Shown: positions 9,284 to 18,469, counted from the first letter of the stretch. The stretch is DNA of 54,945 bases from Spartobacteria bacterium (GCA_947482345.1 CANKJN010000006.1:1-54945), one strand, 5' to 3'. Program-made: numbers and translations. Notes: generated from the sequence alone by a model not told the origin.

Positions 9284-12200
9284 GATTCGTAAGCGCTGAG
9301 TCCGGAAATGTCGCGGCCACCGGCGCGTTTGGTGAGGAGGGGGTGGAGATCGGCCATGAGGGCGAGTTCGGCCTGGGTGCGGGCTTTCCAGGCGAGGTCG
9401 AGCGGCTCCAAAAGTTGGGTGAGCTGCTCTCCATCAAAGATCATGCGGTCAAGGATGCCCTCCACGAAGGCCTGCAAGGCGGCCGTGCCCAATCCGTGCT
9501 TACTGGCGATGGAGGCGAGTTCCTTAGCGTTCTTCTCTGCCTTGAAACGGGTGTAGCCGTCGCGGATGGCGGTTTCGCTGAGACCTTCGCCCGCCTGGAG
9601 CGTGCCGATGTATTCGGCGATGTCGTCGCGCTCGTTCATGAACTTGGCATCGGCGCTGATGAGGCCGATGAGTTCCTCGCGGGTCATCTTGGACTTGCCG
9701 GGCTTCTGCTCTGAGAAGCGGGCGATGAGGCCCATGATGTAGTCGTAGTCGATGACGGCGGAGGCAAAGAGGACGAACTCGAAGTCGATCTGATCCACGG
9801 GATCCTCTGAGTCTTGTTTCTCTCCAGTTTTACCCTGCTGCTCTTTGAGCTTCTTAGCGGTCTCCAGATACTGACCTTTGAAACCGCGCAGGTTTTCTTC
9901 CGGCAGTACCTGCGCGATGGCGGATTTGTTCTCCTCGGTGAGGTCGGTGTATTGGTCGAGCTGGGTCTTTAGCCGCTGGACTTCCTTGAAGCGCTCGATG
10001 AAGACGACCTTGGCGGCGTCACCCTTCAGGTTGGGAACGGAGGAAGGTGTGCAGTCGAGTCCCTGGGACTTCATGAAGGCGTCGAGCTTCTGCACCGCAG
10101 TCTCCAGCTTCTGGATAACGACGGGGGCCTTCTCCACGAGCCAGATTTCCCGTGCCTGCTCACTGGACTTCTCCCCGCTAAAGAGGGCAATGGCGGCATC
10201 CACGGAATCCTGCTGCTGGCGGAAGTCGAGGATGTTCCCGTAGGGCTTAGTGCCATTGAGCACGCGGTTGGTACGCGAGAACGCCTGAATCAAGCCGTGG
10301 TGCCGCAGGTTCTTGTCCACGTAGAGCGTGTTCAGGAACTTGGAATCAAAGCCGGTGAGCAACATGTCCACGACGATGGTGATGTCGATCTTGTGGGCGT
10401 GCGGGAAATCAGCGTTGGGCCACTGCTGGTCTTTGATGCGCTTCTGCACATCCTGATAGTAGAGGTCGAACTCGCCGATGCGGTGATTGGTGCCGTAGCG
10501 GACGTTGTAATCGGCAAGGATTACCTTGAGCGCGGCTTTCTTCCCCTCGGGGTCCACCTCATTGTCTGCCTGCTCCTGCGGCAGATCTTCCTGAATCTGC
10601 TTCACATCGGGATTCCCCTCGGCGGGCGGGGAGAAGACGCAGGCGATATTCAGCGGCTTGAACCCGGGATCAGCGGCCTGTTGCTCTTGTTCACGTTGGG
10701 CCTGCATGGTCTTGAACAGAGCATGGTATTCGATGGCGTCGTTGATGGATGAGGTGGCGAGGATGGCATTGAAGCGGCGTCCACCGGTGGCGGCGTCGTG
10801 CTTGGAGAGGATCGCCTCGATGACGGCTTTCTTCGCGATGGCCTCGCCGGGCTTGGGCGGGTTTTTTCCCTCGGGCTTGAAGTAATCGATATGGAAGCGC
10901 AGGACGTTTGCGTCTTCGATGGCGTGGGTGATGGTGTAGGCGTGGAGCTGCTTCTGGAAGAGGTCCGCCGTGGTGCGCATGGAGGCCTGCTCGTCCTCGA
11001 TCTTATGAAGGGAGGCATTGGCATCAAAGATGGGTGTGCCGGTGAAGCCGAAGAGCTGAGCCTTAGGGAAGAACTCTTTGATCGCCTTGTGGTTCTCCCC
11101 GAACTGCGAGCGGTGGCACTCATCGAAGATGAAGACGATGCGTTTGTCGCTGAGCGAAGCCAACATCTCCTTGTAGGTGGGCTGGTCGTTCTTCTTCCGC
11201 TGCTGGTTGCGCTTGCTGCTCTCATCCAGCGCGAGGCCGAGCTTCTGGATGGTGGTGACGATGACTTTGTCCGCGTAGTCCTCAGACAGGAGGCGACGGA
11301 CGAGGGCGGCGGTGTTGGTATTCTCCTCGACGCAGCCCTCCTGGAAGCGGTTGAACTCCTCGCGCGTCTGGCGGTCGAGGTCCTTGCGATCCACGACGAA
11401 GACGCATTTGTGGATGTGGTCGTTCTCCTTGAGCAGGGTGGAGGCCTTGAAGGAGGTGAGTGTTTTGCCGCTGCCGGTGGTGTGCCAGATGAAGCCGTTG
11501 CCGTTGTCCTCGTCGATGCACTTCACCAGGTGCTGTACGGCATAGACCTGATAGGGCCGCATGATCATGAGCTTCTGCTCTCCGGCGAGCAGCACCATGT
11601 AGCGGCTGATGGTCCTGCCGAGGTCGCACTTCTTCAGGAAGCACGCCGCGAACTCGTCGAGGTGGGTGATCTTGTGGTTGTCCTCGGCGGCGAACTCGTA
11701 GATGGGCAGGAAGCGCTCGTCGGCATTGAAGGCAAAGTGGCGGGCGTTGTTGTTAGCGAAGTAGTAGGTGCGGTCGCGGTTGCTGACGATGAAGAGCTGC
11801 ATGAAGCAGAGCAGCGTCTTCGCGTAGCCGTTGCCGGGGTCATTCTTGTAGTCGACGATCTGCTCCATGGCCCGGCGGGGATTCACCCCAAGGGTCTTGA
11901 GCTCGATCTGGACACAGGGTACGCCGTTGATGAGTAGGATCACATCATAACGATGGTGGCTGTAGTCGGTATTGATACGGAGCTGGTGGACGACCTCGAA
12001 GTGGTTTTTGCACCAGTCCTTGAGGTTCACCAGGGAGTAGTTCAGCGGCGTGCCATCGTCGCGAGTGAAGCTATTGATACTGCGCAGGGTCTTGGATGCA
12101 GTGAAGACATCCGATGCAACGATCTCATCGAGCAGGCGGGCAAACTCTGCATCGGTGAGAGTGACGCGATTCAGGGCCTCGAACTTCTCGCGGAAGTTAC

Positions 12201-12351
12201 GCTCCAGCGAGGCCCTGTCTTGAATATCGGACCGGTATTCATATTTCAGGCTCCGGAGTTTTTCGATGAAGGAGTCCTCAATATCTCCCTCGCGGACAAC
12301 AGCTCTTTGCGATGGAGCAGAGAGCCCGTCTGGATAGGTGGAGGAAGTCAT
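9280..12351 (-). CDS. hsdR: Type I restriction endonuclease subunit R
   Basis: HsdR N-terminal nuclease region (YDVILLINGVPCVQIELK), SF2 helicase motifs (TTGSGKT, DECHRSQFG, FTGTPI). Confidence 0.95.
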   Translation of the reverse strand: MTSSTYPDGLSAPSQRAVVREGDIEDSFIEKLRSLKYEYRSDIQDRASLERNFREKFEALNRVTLTDAEFARLLDEIVASDVFTASKTLRSINSFTRDDGTPLNYSLVNLKDWCKNHFEVVHQLRINTDYSHHRYDVILLINGVPCVQIELKTLGVNPRRAMEQIVDYKNDPGNGYAKTLLCFMQLFIVSNRDRTYYFANNNARHFAFNADERFLPIYEFAAEDNHKITHLDEFAACFLKKCDLGRTISRYMVLLAGEQKLMIMRPYQVYAVQHLVKCIDEDNGNGFIWHTTGSGKTLTSFKASTLLKENDHIHKCVFVVDRKDLDRQTREEFNRFQEGCVEENTNTAALVRRLLSEDYADKVIVTTIQKLGLALDESSKRNQQRKKNDQPTYKEMLASLSDKRIVFIFDECHRSQFGENHKAIKEFFPKAQLFGFTGTPIFDANASLHKIEDEQASMRTTADLFQKQLHAYTITHAIEDANVLRFHIDYFKPEGKNPPKPGEAIAKKAVIEAILSKHDAATGGRRFNAILATSSINDAIEYHALFKTMQAQREQEQQAADPGFKPLNIACVFSPPAEGNPDVKQIQEDLPQEQADNEVDPEGKKAALKVILADYNVRYGTNHRIGEFDLYYQDVQKRIKDQQWPNADFPHAHKIDITIVVDMLLTGFDSKFLNTLYVDKNLRHHGLIQAFSRTNRVLNGTKPYGNILDFRQQQDSVDAAIALFSGEKSSEQAREIWLVEKAPVVIQKLETAVQKLDAFMKSQGLDCTPSSVPNLKGDAAKVVFIERFKEVQRLKTQLDQYTDLTEENKSAIAQVLPEENLRGFKGQYLETAKKLKEQQGKTGEKQDSEDPVDQIDFEFVLFASAVIDYDYIMGLIARFSEQKPGKSKMTREELIGLISADAKFMNERDDIAEYIGTLQAGEGLSETAIRDGYTRFKAEKNAKELASIASKHGLGTAALQAFVEGILDRMIFDGEQLTQLLEPLDLAWKARTQAELALMADLHPLLTKRAGGRDISGLSAYES

Positions 12352-12631
12352 TGTGATATTGTTATGGGCTTTCCCGGAGGGCTCCCTATGCGAACGAAGA
12401 GCTTCGGAAAGAGATGGGCACCATAAAATATGATCACAGTTATCGTTTAGGAGACGTTTTGACGAGAAGGTTTACCTTGAGACTGATCTTTGAAAAGACG
12501 AATGACCACACCCAGCACGAAGCTCGCCACGTCGGTCGGCCTCTGGAGTTCGGCTTCTGGATTTTCATGATGGATTTTCTTCGGGCTAGCGGTGCAGGGT
12601 AGACATCAGCCATCCCAAGTCCCCTTGATCC

Positions 12632-13057
12632 ATGACAACCCAAGACATCCGCTGGATTCAACGTTTCCAGAATTACCGGAAGGCTCTTGCCCAGTTGAAT
12701 GAGGCGCTTGACCTCTCGAAAAAGAGGGAGCTTTCTCCCTTGGAAACGCAGGGGCTGATTCATTCCTTCGAATACACCCATGAACTGGCCTGGAACACGC
12801 TGAAGGATTTCCTTGAGTCGAAGGGTGTTTCCAATCTCTACGGCTCCCGTGACACGACTCGAGAGGCATTTGCTGCAGGTTTGTTGGCTGAGGGTGATGT
12901 CTGGATGCAAATGATCCAGAGCCGCAATCAGACGACCCACACCTACAACGAGGAAACGATGGAGCAGATCGCCGCCGCCATCACGGGAAATTATGCGAAG
13001 GAGTTTTCAAAGCTACAAGCACGGCTTGGGGAACTGGAGGCTGGGGAAAACCACTGA
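12632..13057 (+). CDS. HEPN-domain protein (HI0074 family), partner of MNT nucleotidyltransferase; likely TA toxin
   Basis: HI0074-like sequence with the HEPN R-x4-H motif in QSRNQTTHTYNE; ATGA overlap with the next gene. Confidence 0.88.
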   Translation: MTTQDIRWIQRFQNYRKALAQLNEALDLSKKRELSPLETQGLIHSFEYTHELAWNTLKDFLESKGVSNLYGSRDTTREAFAAGLLAEGDVWMQMIQSRNQTTHTYNEETMEQIAAAITGNYAKEFSKLQARLGELEAGENH

Positions 13058-13371
13058 TGAACTGGGGCCTCACCGATGCGGCCGTTGCGGCGATCCGCTC
13101 TGTCTTGGCCCGGCATCCGGAAGTGGAACGGGCCACCCTCTACGGGTCGCGAGCCAAGGGTACTTTCAAGCCCGGCTCTGACATTGATCTGACGCTCATC
13201 GGCCCAGGGTTGACGATGGAAATCCTTGGCCGGATCCAGGCGGAACTGGAGGAAGGATCGCTCCCCTATCATATAGACCTCTCCATCCTCTCCCAGATCT
13301 CACATGCCGAGCTCTTGGATCACATCAATCGGGTTGGTGTGGTTTTTTTTGATCGGCCCGACAGCACTTGA
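13057..13371 (+). CDS. MNT-type minimal nucleotidyltransferase (antitoxin)
   Basis: TLYGSRAKGTFKPGSDIDLTLIG matches GSxAxGxxxxxSDIDL of minimal nucleotidyltransferases. Confidence 0.88.
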   Translation: MNWGLTDAAVAAIRSVLARHPEVERATLYGSRAKGTFKPGSDIDLTLIGPGLTMEILGRIQAELEEGSLPYHIDLSILSQISHAELLDHINRVGVVFFDRPDST

Positions 13372-13396
13372 ATCAACACTCCATCCACATTTCTGA

Positions 13397-13867
13397 ATGA
13401 ACATCCCCAACAATGACGTCACCTCGACGATACAGCTGGCACTGGCCCCGGTCTTTCTCCTGATGGCGGTGGTCACGCTCTTCAACGCGATCAGCGGCCG
13501 GTTGGCCCGGGTGATCGATAGGATGCGCTTCCTGCACAGGGAGCTCTTTGAGCAGGGAAGCATTCCCGAGCCCCTGGAGGACCATTACCGGATGGAATAT
13601 CCGCAGACCAAGAGGCGCGGACGACTCTGTGCGATCGCCATCTTCTTCGATGTGCTGAGCGGCCTGCTGATTTCCCTGACGGTTCTGGAACTCTTTCTCT
13701 TCCAGACCGGGGCGCCGCCCCATCTGCAGGGGATCTACGTGGTCTCCACCTTTGTCGGGGGACTGATCTGCTTCGTGATCTCCCTCGTGATCGTGCTTTC
13801 GGAGGTTGTTTACGCCTACCTCTCGGCGGCATGGGATCCCCCGATCCACCCCCGGAAAGATTCCTAA
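13397..13867 (+). CDS. DUF2721 family membrane protein
   Basis: TSTIQLALAPVFLLMAVVTLFNAISGRLARVIDRMRFL and two hydrophobic helices. Confidence 0.75.
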   Translation: MNIPNNDVTSTIQLALAPVFLLMAVVTLFNAISGRLARVIDRMRFLHRELFEQGSIPEPLEDHYRMEYPQTKRRGRLCAIAIFFDVLSGLLISLTVLELFLFQTGAPPHLQGIYVVSTFVGGLICFVISLVIVLSEVVYAYLSAAWDPPIHPRKDS

Positions 13868-13923
13868 GCAACCCCAACATGCCCTTCGAGGAACTTGCCG
13901 TTAGAGCGTTTTTGATTTGGATG

Positions 13924-14050
13924 TAGACAAAGGATTTGCGGATGTCATGAGGTGGTGTGCAAGTAGCAAGCGAAGCGGCTGTAGTCTTTGCGCTACAGCC
14001 CAAGCGATGCGACACAGCACAACGCCTCATGCCGCCGCAAAGAATGTCTA
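13924..14050. repeat. Nested imperfect palindromic element (about 127 bp)
   Basis: Symmetric arms TAGACA/TGTCTA, TTTGCGG/CCGCAAA, CATGAGGTGGTGTGC/GCACAACGCCTCATG and central hairpin GGCTGTAG-tctttgcg-CTACAGCC. Confidence 0.8.
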
Positions 14051-14053
14051 GAG

Positions 14054-15391
14054 ATGAAGCAAAACCGCTCTAATAGGAACGGCATAGGATTGCCGACCTG
14101 TCTCTCGCTGGTGACGGCGACGATGGTCGGGACGGGTGTCTACACGACATTGGGTTTCCAGCTTCAGGACCTGAGCAGCGGATTCTCAATCCTCTGCCTC
14201 TGGGTTCTGGGCGGTGTGATCTCGCTCTGCGGGGCTTTATCGTATGCGGAACTGGCTGCCAGGATTCCCCGCTCGGGCGGGGAATACACCTACCTTTCCG
14301 AGATCTACCACCCGGCGCTCGGATTCATGGCGGCATTCGTCTCCCTGATCGCCGGGTTTGCTGCACCGATCGCCCTCTCCGCGATGGCCTTCGGAAGCTA
14401 CCTCCATGCGGCGTTCCCCTTCTGCCCGGTTCATCTCTCCTCATGGATCGTGGTGCTGCTCATCTCCCTCTTCCACCTGCGTTCCCTTCAGGTCAGCTCC
14501 CTGGTGCAGGTGGCGGCCACGGCCCTGAAATTCCTTCTGGTGGCTCTCTTCATTGCGGTGGGTTTCTGGAGCCTCTTCCGGAATGCCGGCGCATGGGCCG
14601 TCCTCACCCCGCACGCACGTTCCGCGGAGGAGCTCCTGCGCCCCTCCTCGGGAATCGCCCTCATCTTCGTGCTCTACGCCTACTCGGGATGGAATGCGGT
14701 GACCTATCTGGCCGGGGAAGTCAGGTCGGGAGGGCGGATCGTCGGCCTCTCGCTGGTCCTGGGAACACTCGCCGTGGCTCTCTTCTACGTCATGCTCAAC
14801 GCCATCTTCCTGACCTCCGCACCCCTATCCGAACTGCGCGGGGTTCTCAATGTCGGCAGCGTCGCGGCGCAACACCTGATCGGCCCATCCGGTGGCCGGA
14901 TTATGTCGGGGATCATTTCCTTCGGACTCCTGGCCTCCATCAGCGCGATGGTCTGGGCCGGGCCGCGGGTAATTCAGCGCGTCGGGGAGGATTACCCGAT
15001 CTTTGCGTGGCTTGCCAGGCGCACGGCCACCGGAATCCCGCGCAGGGCGATCCTGCTGCAACTGCTGCTCGTACTCGGGCTGATCACGGGCGCATCCTTC
15101 GAGACAATCCTTCTCTTTGCCCAGATTCCACTGCTGCTCTGCCTGATCCTCGGCGTCTCCGGCTTGCTCGTTCTGAGGAAGAAGGAAGGCGGGTTATCAC
15201 GGACTCTTGGGAGCCGACCGCAGTTCACATGCCCCCTCTATCCCCTGCCACCCGTTCTCTTCATCCTCTGTTCGGGCGCCGGGCTTCTCTACTCGGCGAT
15301 CAGCAAACCGATGATTGCCCTTTCAGGGATGGTCATCATGCTGCTCCCTCTCACACTTTACCGATGGATCTCCAGGCAAAAGAAATCGTGA
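14054..15391 (+). CDS. APC-family amino acid permease
   Basis: About 12 hydrophobic segments; GLPTCLSLVTATMVGTGVYTTLGF and ARIPRSGGEYTYLSEIYHPALGF are typical. Confidence 0.88.
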   Translation: MKQNRSNRNGIGLPTCLSLVTATMVGTGVYTTLGFQLQDLSSGFSILCLWVLGGVISLCGALSYAELAARIPRSGGEYTYLSEIYHPALGFMAAFVSLIAGFAAPIALSAMAFGSYLHAAFPFCPVHLSSWIVVLLISLFHLRSLQVSSLVQVAATALKFLLVALFIAVGFWSLFRNAGAWAVLTPHARSAEELLRPSSGIALIFVLYAYSGWNAVTYLAGEVRSGGRIVGLSLVLGTLAVALFYVMLNAIFLTSAPLSELRGVLNVGSVAAQHLIGPSGGRIMSGIISFGLLASISAMVWAGPRVIQRVGEDYPIFAWLARRTATGIPRRAILLQLLLVLGLITGASFETILLFAQIPLLLCLILGVSGLLVLRKKEGGLSRTLGSRPQFTCPLYPLPPVLFILCSGAGLLYSAISKPMIALSGMVIMLLPLTLYRWISRQKKS

Positions 15392-16851
15392 AACGCTCCT
15401 GCGCGATGGCATGTGTCATCGCCGCCGTCTTCTGCCAAGGAATTCAGGCCGCCGATCCGCGCCCTTCCTCGCTTCAGGAGCAGGCGGAATTCCTGGCAGG
15501 CATCCCGCTAGGGAAGGATAGCATCCTCAGCGCCCTCCAGAAATCCCCGGAGTATCGGCAGCACCAGAAAGAACTGCAGGAGCAGTGGGCATTCTGCCGG
15601 AAGGTTCGCTACGGCACCATGCAGCAATGGGCTAGGGATCACCTGGCAAACATCCCCTCCACGCGCGGAGTGCTCCGGTATCTCTTCGGTGGCCCCGACT
15701 TCCTCAACGCCTATGCCTTTTTCCCTGATGCCCACGTCATGGTGTTGGGCGGCCTGGAGCCGGTGGGTGAAGTTCCTCCGCCCGAGGCGCTCGACCCGGC
15801 CTCTCTCGGCGGTGCGCTGAAGGCGCTCGACGAGGCGCTCCACACCTCCCTCTTCTGCGGCTACTTCATCACCAGCGAGATGAAGCCGCAACTCGTGCAG
15901 GGCTCTTTCCGCGGGGTTCTTCCGGTTCTCTACACGGAACTCGCACTGACCGGAAACGTGATCGATTCGGTCACGATGGTGAGGCCCTTCGGATCACCCG
16001 GTGTGCAGATCGTCTACCACCGTCCGGGAGGCCCTCCCCAGATGCTCTATTATTTCCAGGCCGACCTCTCGAACGGCAGGGAGTGCAGGCGCTTTCTCGA
16101 CTGGCTCGCGGATCTCGGACAAGGGGCTTCCTATCTCAAGGCGGCTTCCTACCTGCTGCCGCTTGATTCCTTCTCGGAAACCCGAAATTTCCTGATGAGA
16201 ACCTCTACCCTGATCCTGCAGGATGACTCAGGCCTTCCCTTCAGGAGCTTCCTTCCCGGGGAATGGAAGATCCAGCTCTTCGGGATCTACACCGAGCCCC
16301 TGGAGATCTTCAAGAGGGGAAAAGAGCCGGCGCTGAAGGAAGCCTATGAATCGCCTCTGCGGGTCGGCCCCCTCCCTTTCGGCGCCGGATACCATGTGAG
16401 CGCCAACGATGCCAATCTCCTGCTCGCCCTGCGCTCGGACTCAGGATCGGGTTCGGGCCAACTCCCTTCCGGAGAAATCATTCCGCCCATTCCGCCTATT
16501 CCCCCGATTCAAGCTCCGGCGGCACTTCCCGCGTTCTCCTCACCAACCCCCAAACCCAAGTCCGTTCCGATCCGCAAAGCCCTCCCGGTTCCCGTGAAGA
16601 AGGCGATTGCGGTCCCGACTCCCAGTCCGCCTCGACCGGAACCCATTTCCTCACCGACTTCTCAAGCAGTACCTCCGCAGGAAAGCGCGCGGACCGAGCA
16701 GATACTCATGCCGCCGCAAGAAACGGCAATGCCGGAACCAAGCACCATCCCGGAAAGGGTTGCACCCGAAAGCGTCATGCCGGAGCCCGCTCTGCCATCC
16801 GAGCCGGAATCAACCGTCCCGCTGACGACAAGCGGCAAACCGATCGATTGA
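15388..16851 (+). CDS. Secreted hypothetical protein with Pro-rich C-terminal tail
   Basis: GTG start overlapping the permease stop; signal peptide VKRSCAMACVIAAVFCQGIQA; C-terminal about 120 aa rich in P/E/S/T. The ORF-track start at 14443 is an out-of-frame extension into the permease. Confidence 0.7.
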   Translation: MKRSCAMACVIAAVFCQGIQAADPRPSSLQEQAEFLAGIPLGKDSILSALQKSPEYRQHQKELQEQWAFCRKVRYGTMQQWARDHLANIPSTRGVLRYLFGGPDFLNAYAFFPDAHVMVLGGLEPVGEVPPPEALDPASLGGALKALDEALHTSLFCGYFITSEMKPQLVQGSFRGVLPVLYTELALTGNVIDSVTMVRPFGSPGVQIVYHRPGGPPQMLYYFQADLSNGRECRRFLDWLADLGQGASYLKAASYLLPLDSFSETRNFLMRTSTLILQDDSGLPFRSFLPGEWKIQLFGIYTEPLEIFKRGKEPALKEAYESPLRVGPLPFGAGYHVSANDANLLLALRSDSGSGSGQLPSGEIIPPIPPIPPIQAPAALPAFSSPTPKPKSVPIRKALPVPVKKAIAVPTPSPPRPEPISSPTSQAVPPQESARTEQILMPPQETAMPEPSTIPERVAPESVMPEPALPSEPESTVPLTTSGKPID

Positions 16852-16852
16852 T

Positions 16853-17695
16853 TCAGCGAAGCAGGCGATCAGCCGCCGTCACCGCGACAAAAATGGCGCC
16901 GATCAGTGCATTGGTCTCGAAGAAAGCCTTGTTGATTAGGGCCAGGTCGAGCGTGCGGGCGATCCGGTGTTCGTAGAGAAGCAGAAAGGGAACGGGCAGG
17001 AGGCCCGCGAAATAGATCTTCCCAAGATGGGCCGAGAGACCGAATGCGATCAGGCCAATCAGCATCAGCAGATGGAGGAGGCCCGCCAGACGCAGCGCTC
17101 CGGGAACGCCGAGCCAGACCACCATCGAGCGGAGGCCTTCGCGCCGGTCGGCCTCCTCATCCTGAGTGGCGTAGATCATGTCGAATCCCGCCACCCAGCA
17201 GAGAACTCCCGCTGCGAGAATGATCGGCGGCCAGGCAAACGAACCGGTGACGGCAAGCCACGCACCCACAGGCGCCGCCGAGAGGGCCAGTCCCAGGAAA
17301 AACTGCGCCGCATGCGTGAAGCGCTTCGTGAGCGAGTAGAAAAAAACGAGCGCCAGTGCGACCGGAGAGAGCAGGAAACAGATCGGGTTGATGAAGGCCG
17401 CCGAGGCGATGAAGAGCAGGGCGCTCACGAGACAGGTGGTGATGGCCACCGCCCTACCGATGAGTTGGTGACGGCCGGCGGTGCGCGGGTTGCGCTTGTC
17501 GATCTCCCAATCGGCGACACGGTTGAAGGTCATTGCCGCCGTCCGGGCAAAGACCATGCAGAGCAGGATCAACCCGAAGATCCGCCACCCGGGAAACCCG
17601 TCCGCCGCAACGACCATCGCCCCGAGCGCAAAGGGGAGGGCAAAGACCGTGTGCGAAAACCGGATGAAGGTTAGGAAACGGGCGAGGGGAATCAA
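16853..17695 (-). CDS. UbiA-family prenyltransferase (UbiA/MqnP-like)
   Basis: RFSHTVFALPFALGAMVVA...ARTAAMTFNRVADWEIDKRNPRTAGR contains the Nx3D motif; second motif in DMIYATQDEEADRREGLRSM. Confidence 0.92.
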   Translation of the reverse strand: MIPLARFLTFIRFSHTVFALPFALGAMVVAADGFPGWRIFGLILLCMVFARTAAMTFNRVADWEIDKRNPRTAGRHQLIGRAVAITTCLVSALLFIASAAFINPICFLLSPVALALVFFYSLTKRFTHAAQFFLGLALSAAPVGAWLAVTGSFAWPPIILAAGVLCWVAGFDMIYATQDEEADRREGLRSMVVWLGVPGALRLAGLLHLLMLIGLIAFGLSAHLGKIYFAGLLPVPFLLLYEHRIARTLDLALINKAFFETNALIGAIFVAVTAADRLLR

Positions 17696-17734
17696 AGGAT
17701 GAGAGCTGAATTATGAAGGATGAAAAAGAGAATG

Positions 17735-17780
17735 AATCTGAAATTGCTTGTCTGCTATCGCATCAGGAAATCAGGAAATG
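17735..17780. repeat. Dispersed intergenic repeat, copy 1 (partner 42067-42112)
   Basis: aatctgaaattgcttgtctgctatcgcatcaggaaatcaggaaatg nearly identical to 42067-42112. Confidence 0.85.
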
Positions 17781-17869
17781 AATGAGTCCATTAATGGATC
17801 AATTGAATCGGTGCGAAGGTCATGAATGCCTGTTCACTTTCACACTTTTCACTTTTTCACCTTTCACTC

Positions 17870-17888
17870 CCTCCGCTTCGCGGAGGGT
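17870..17888. terminator. Hairpin downstream of pyrE (possible terminator)
   Basis: CCCTCCGC-ttc-GCGGAGGG, 8-bp perfect stem next to the pyrE stop; no clear U-tract. Confidence 0.45.
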
Positions 17889-18469
17889 TACTTGCTTCCC
17901 GGTTTCACCGCGGGAATATCGACGAGGTCCTCAGGGAGTGCGTCCGCCGGGAAGGTCTCGGGCGTCATCTGGATGAGGCTGACAAAGGGGCATCCGAAGT
18001 CGGGGAGATTCCCGCCACTGCGGTCGACGATGGATCCTGCGGCGACAACAACGCCGCCGAGGTTTCTGATGATGTCGATGGTCTCCTGGACACGGCCGCC
18101 GCGGGTGACGACATCCTCGGCAACGATGAAGCGCTCGCCGGGAACCACCTCGAAGCGTCGCATGACCAGGCCGCCGCTTCCATCCTTCTCGACAAAGATG
18201 TGACGTGTGCCGAGGTGACGGGCGACTTCCTGTCCTACGATGATCCCGCCGACGGCCGGTGAAACCACCGTCGGCTTCTTGCCGTTAGCCTCTGTGTGGA
18301 ACGGACAGAGCTTCTCCGCCAACTCGCCGCAGACCTGCGCGGCCACGGGAGCGTCCTGCAGCAGGAGCGCGCACTGGAAGAACTCGCGGCTGTGCAGGCC
18401 GGAGCGGAGGATGAAGTGGCCGTGGAGCAGGGCACCGGTCTGTTTGAAGAGAGCGAGGACGTCGGTCAT
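17888..18469 (-). CDS. pyrE: Orotate phosphoribosyltransferase
   Basis: HFILRSGLHSREFFQCALLL and PRPP-binding motif RFIVAEDVVTRGGRVQETIDIIR. Confidence 0.93.
   Translation of the reverse strand: MTDVLALFKQTGALLHGHFILRSGLHSREFFQCALLLQDAPVAAQVCGELAEKLCPFHTEANGKKPTVVSPAVGGIIVGQEVARHLGTRHIFVEKDGSGGLVMRRFEVVPGERFIVAEDVVTRGGRVQETIDIIRNLGGVVVAAGSIVDRSGGNLPDFGCPFVSLIQMTPETFPADALPEDLVDIPAVKPGSK

Noticed and set aside
10798-11937. 379-aa plus-strand ORF
   Set aside because: Antisense to hsdR; no family signature.
14443-15387. N-terminal 300+ codons of the 802-aa ORF 14443-16851
   Set aside because: Out-of-frame reading of the permease; the real gene likely begins at GTG 15388.
17840-17875. TCACTTTCACACTTTTCACTTTTTCACCTTTCACT as a CRISPR-like array
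   Set aside because: Low-complexity 7-10 bp repeats with no spacers or regular period and no cas genes.
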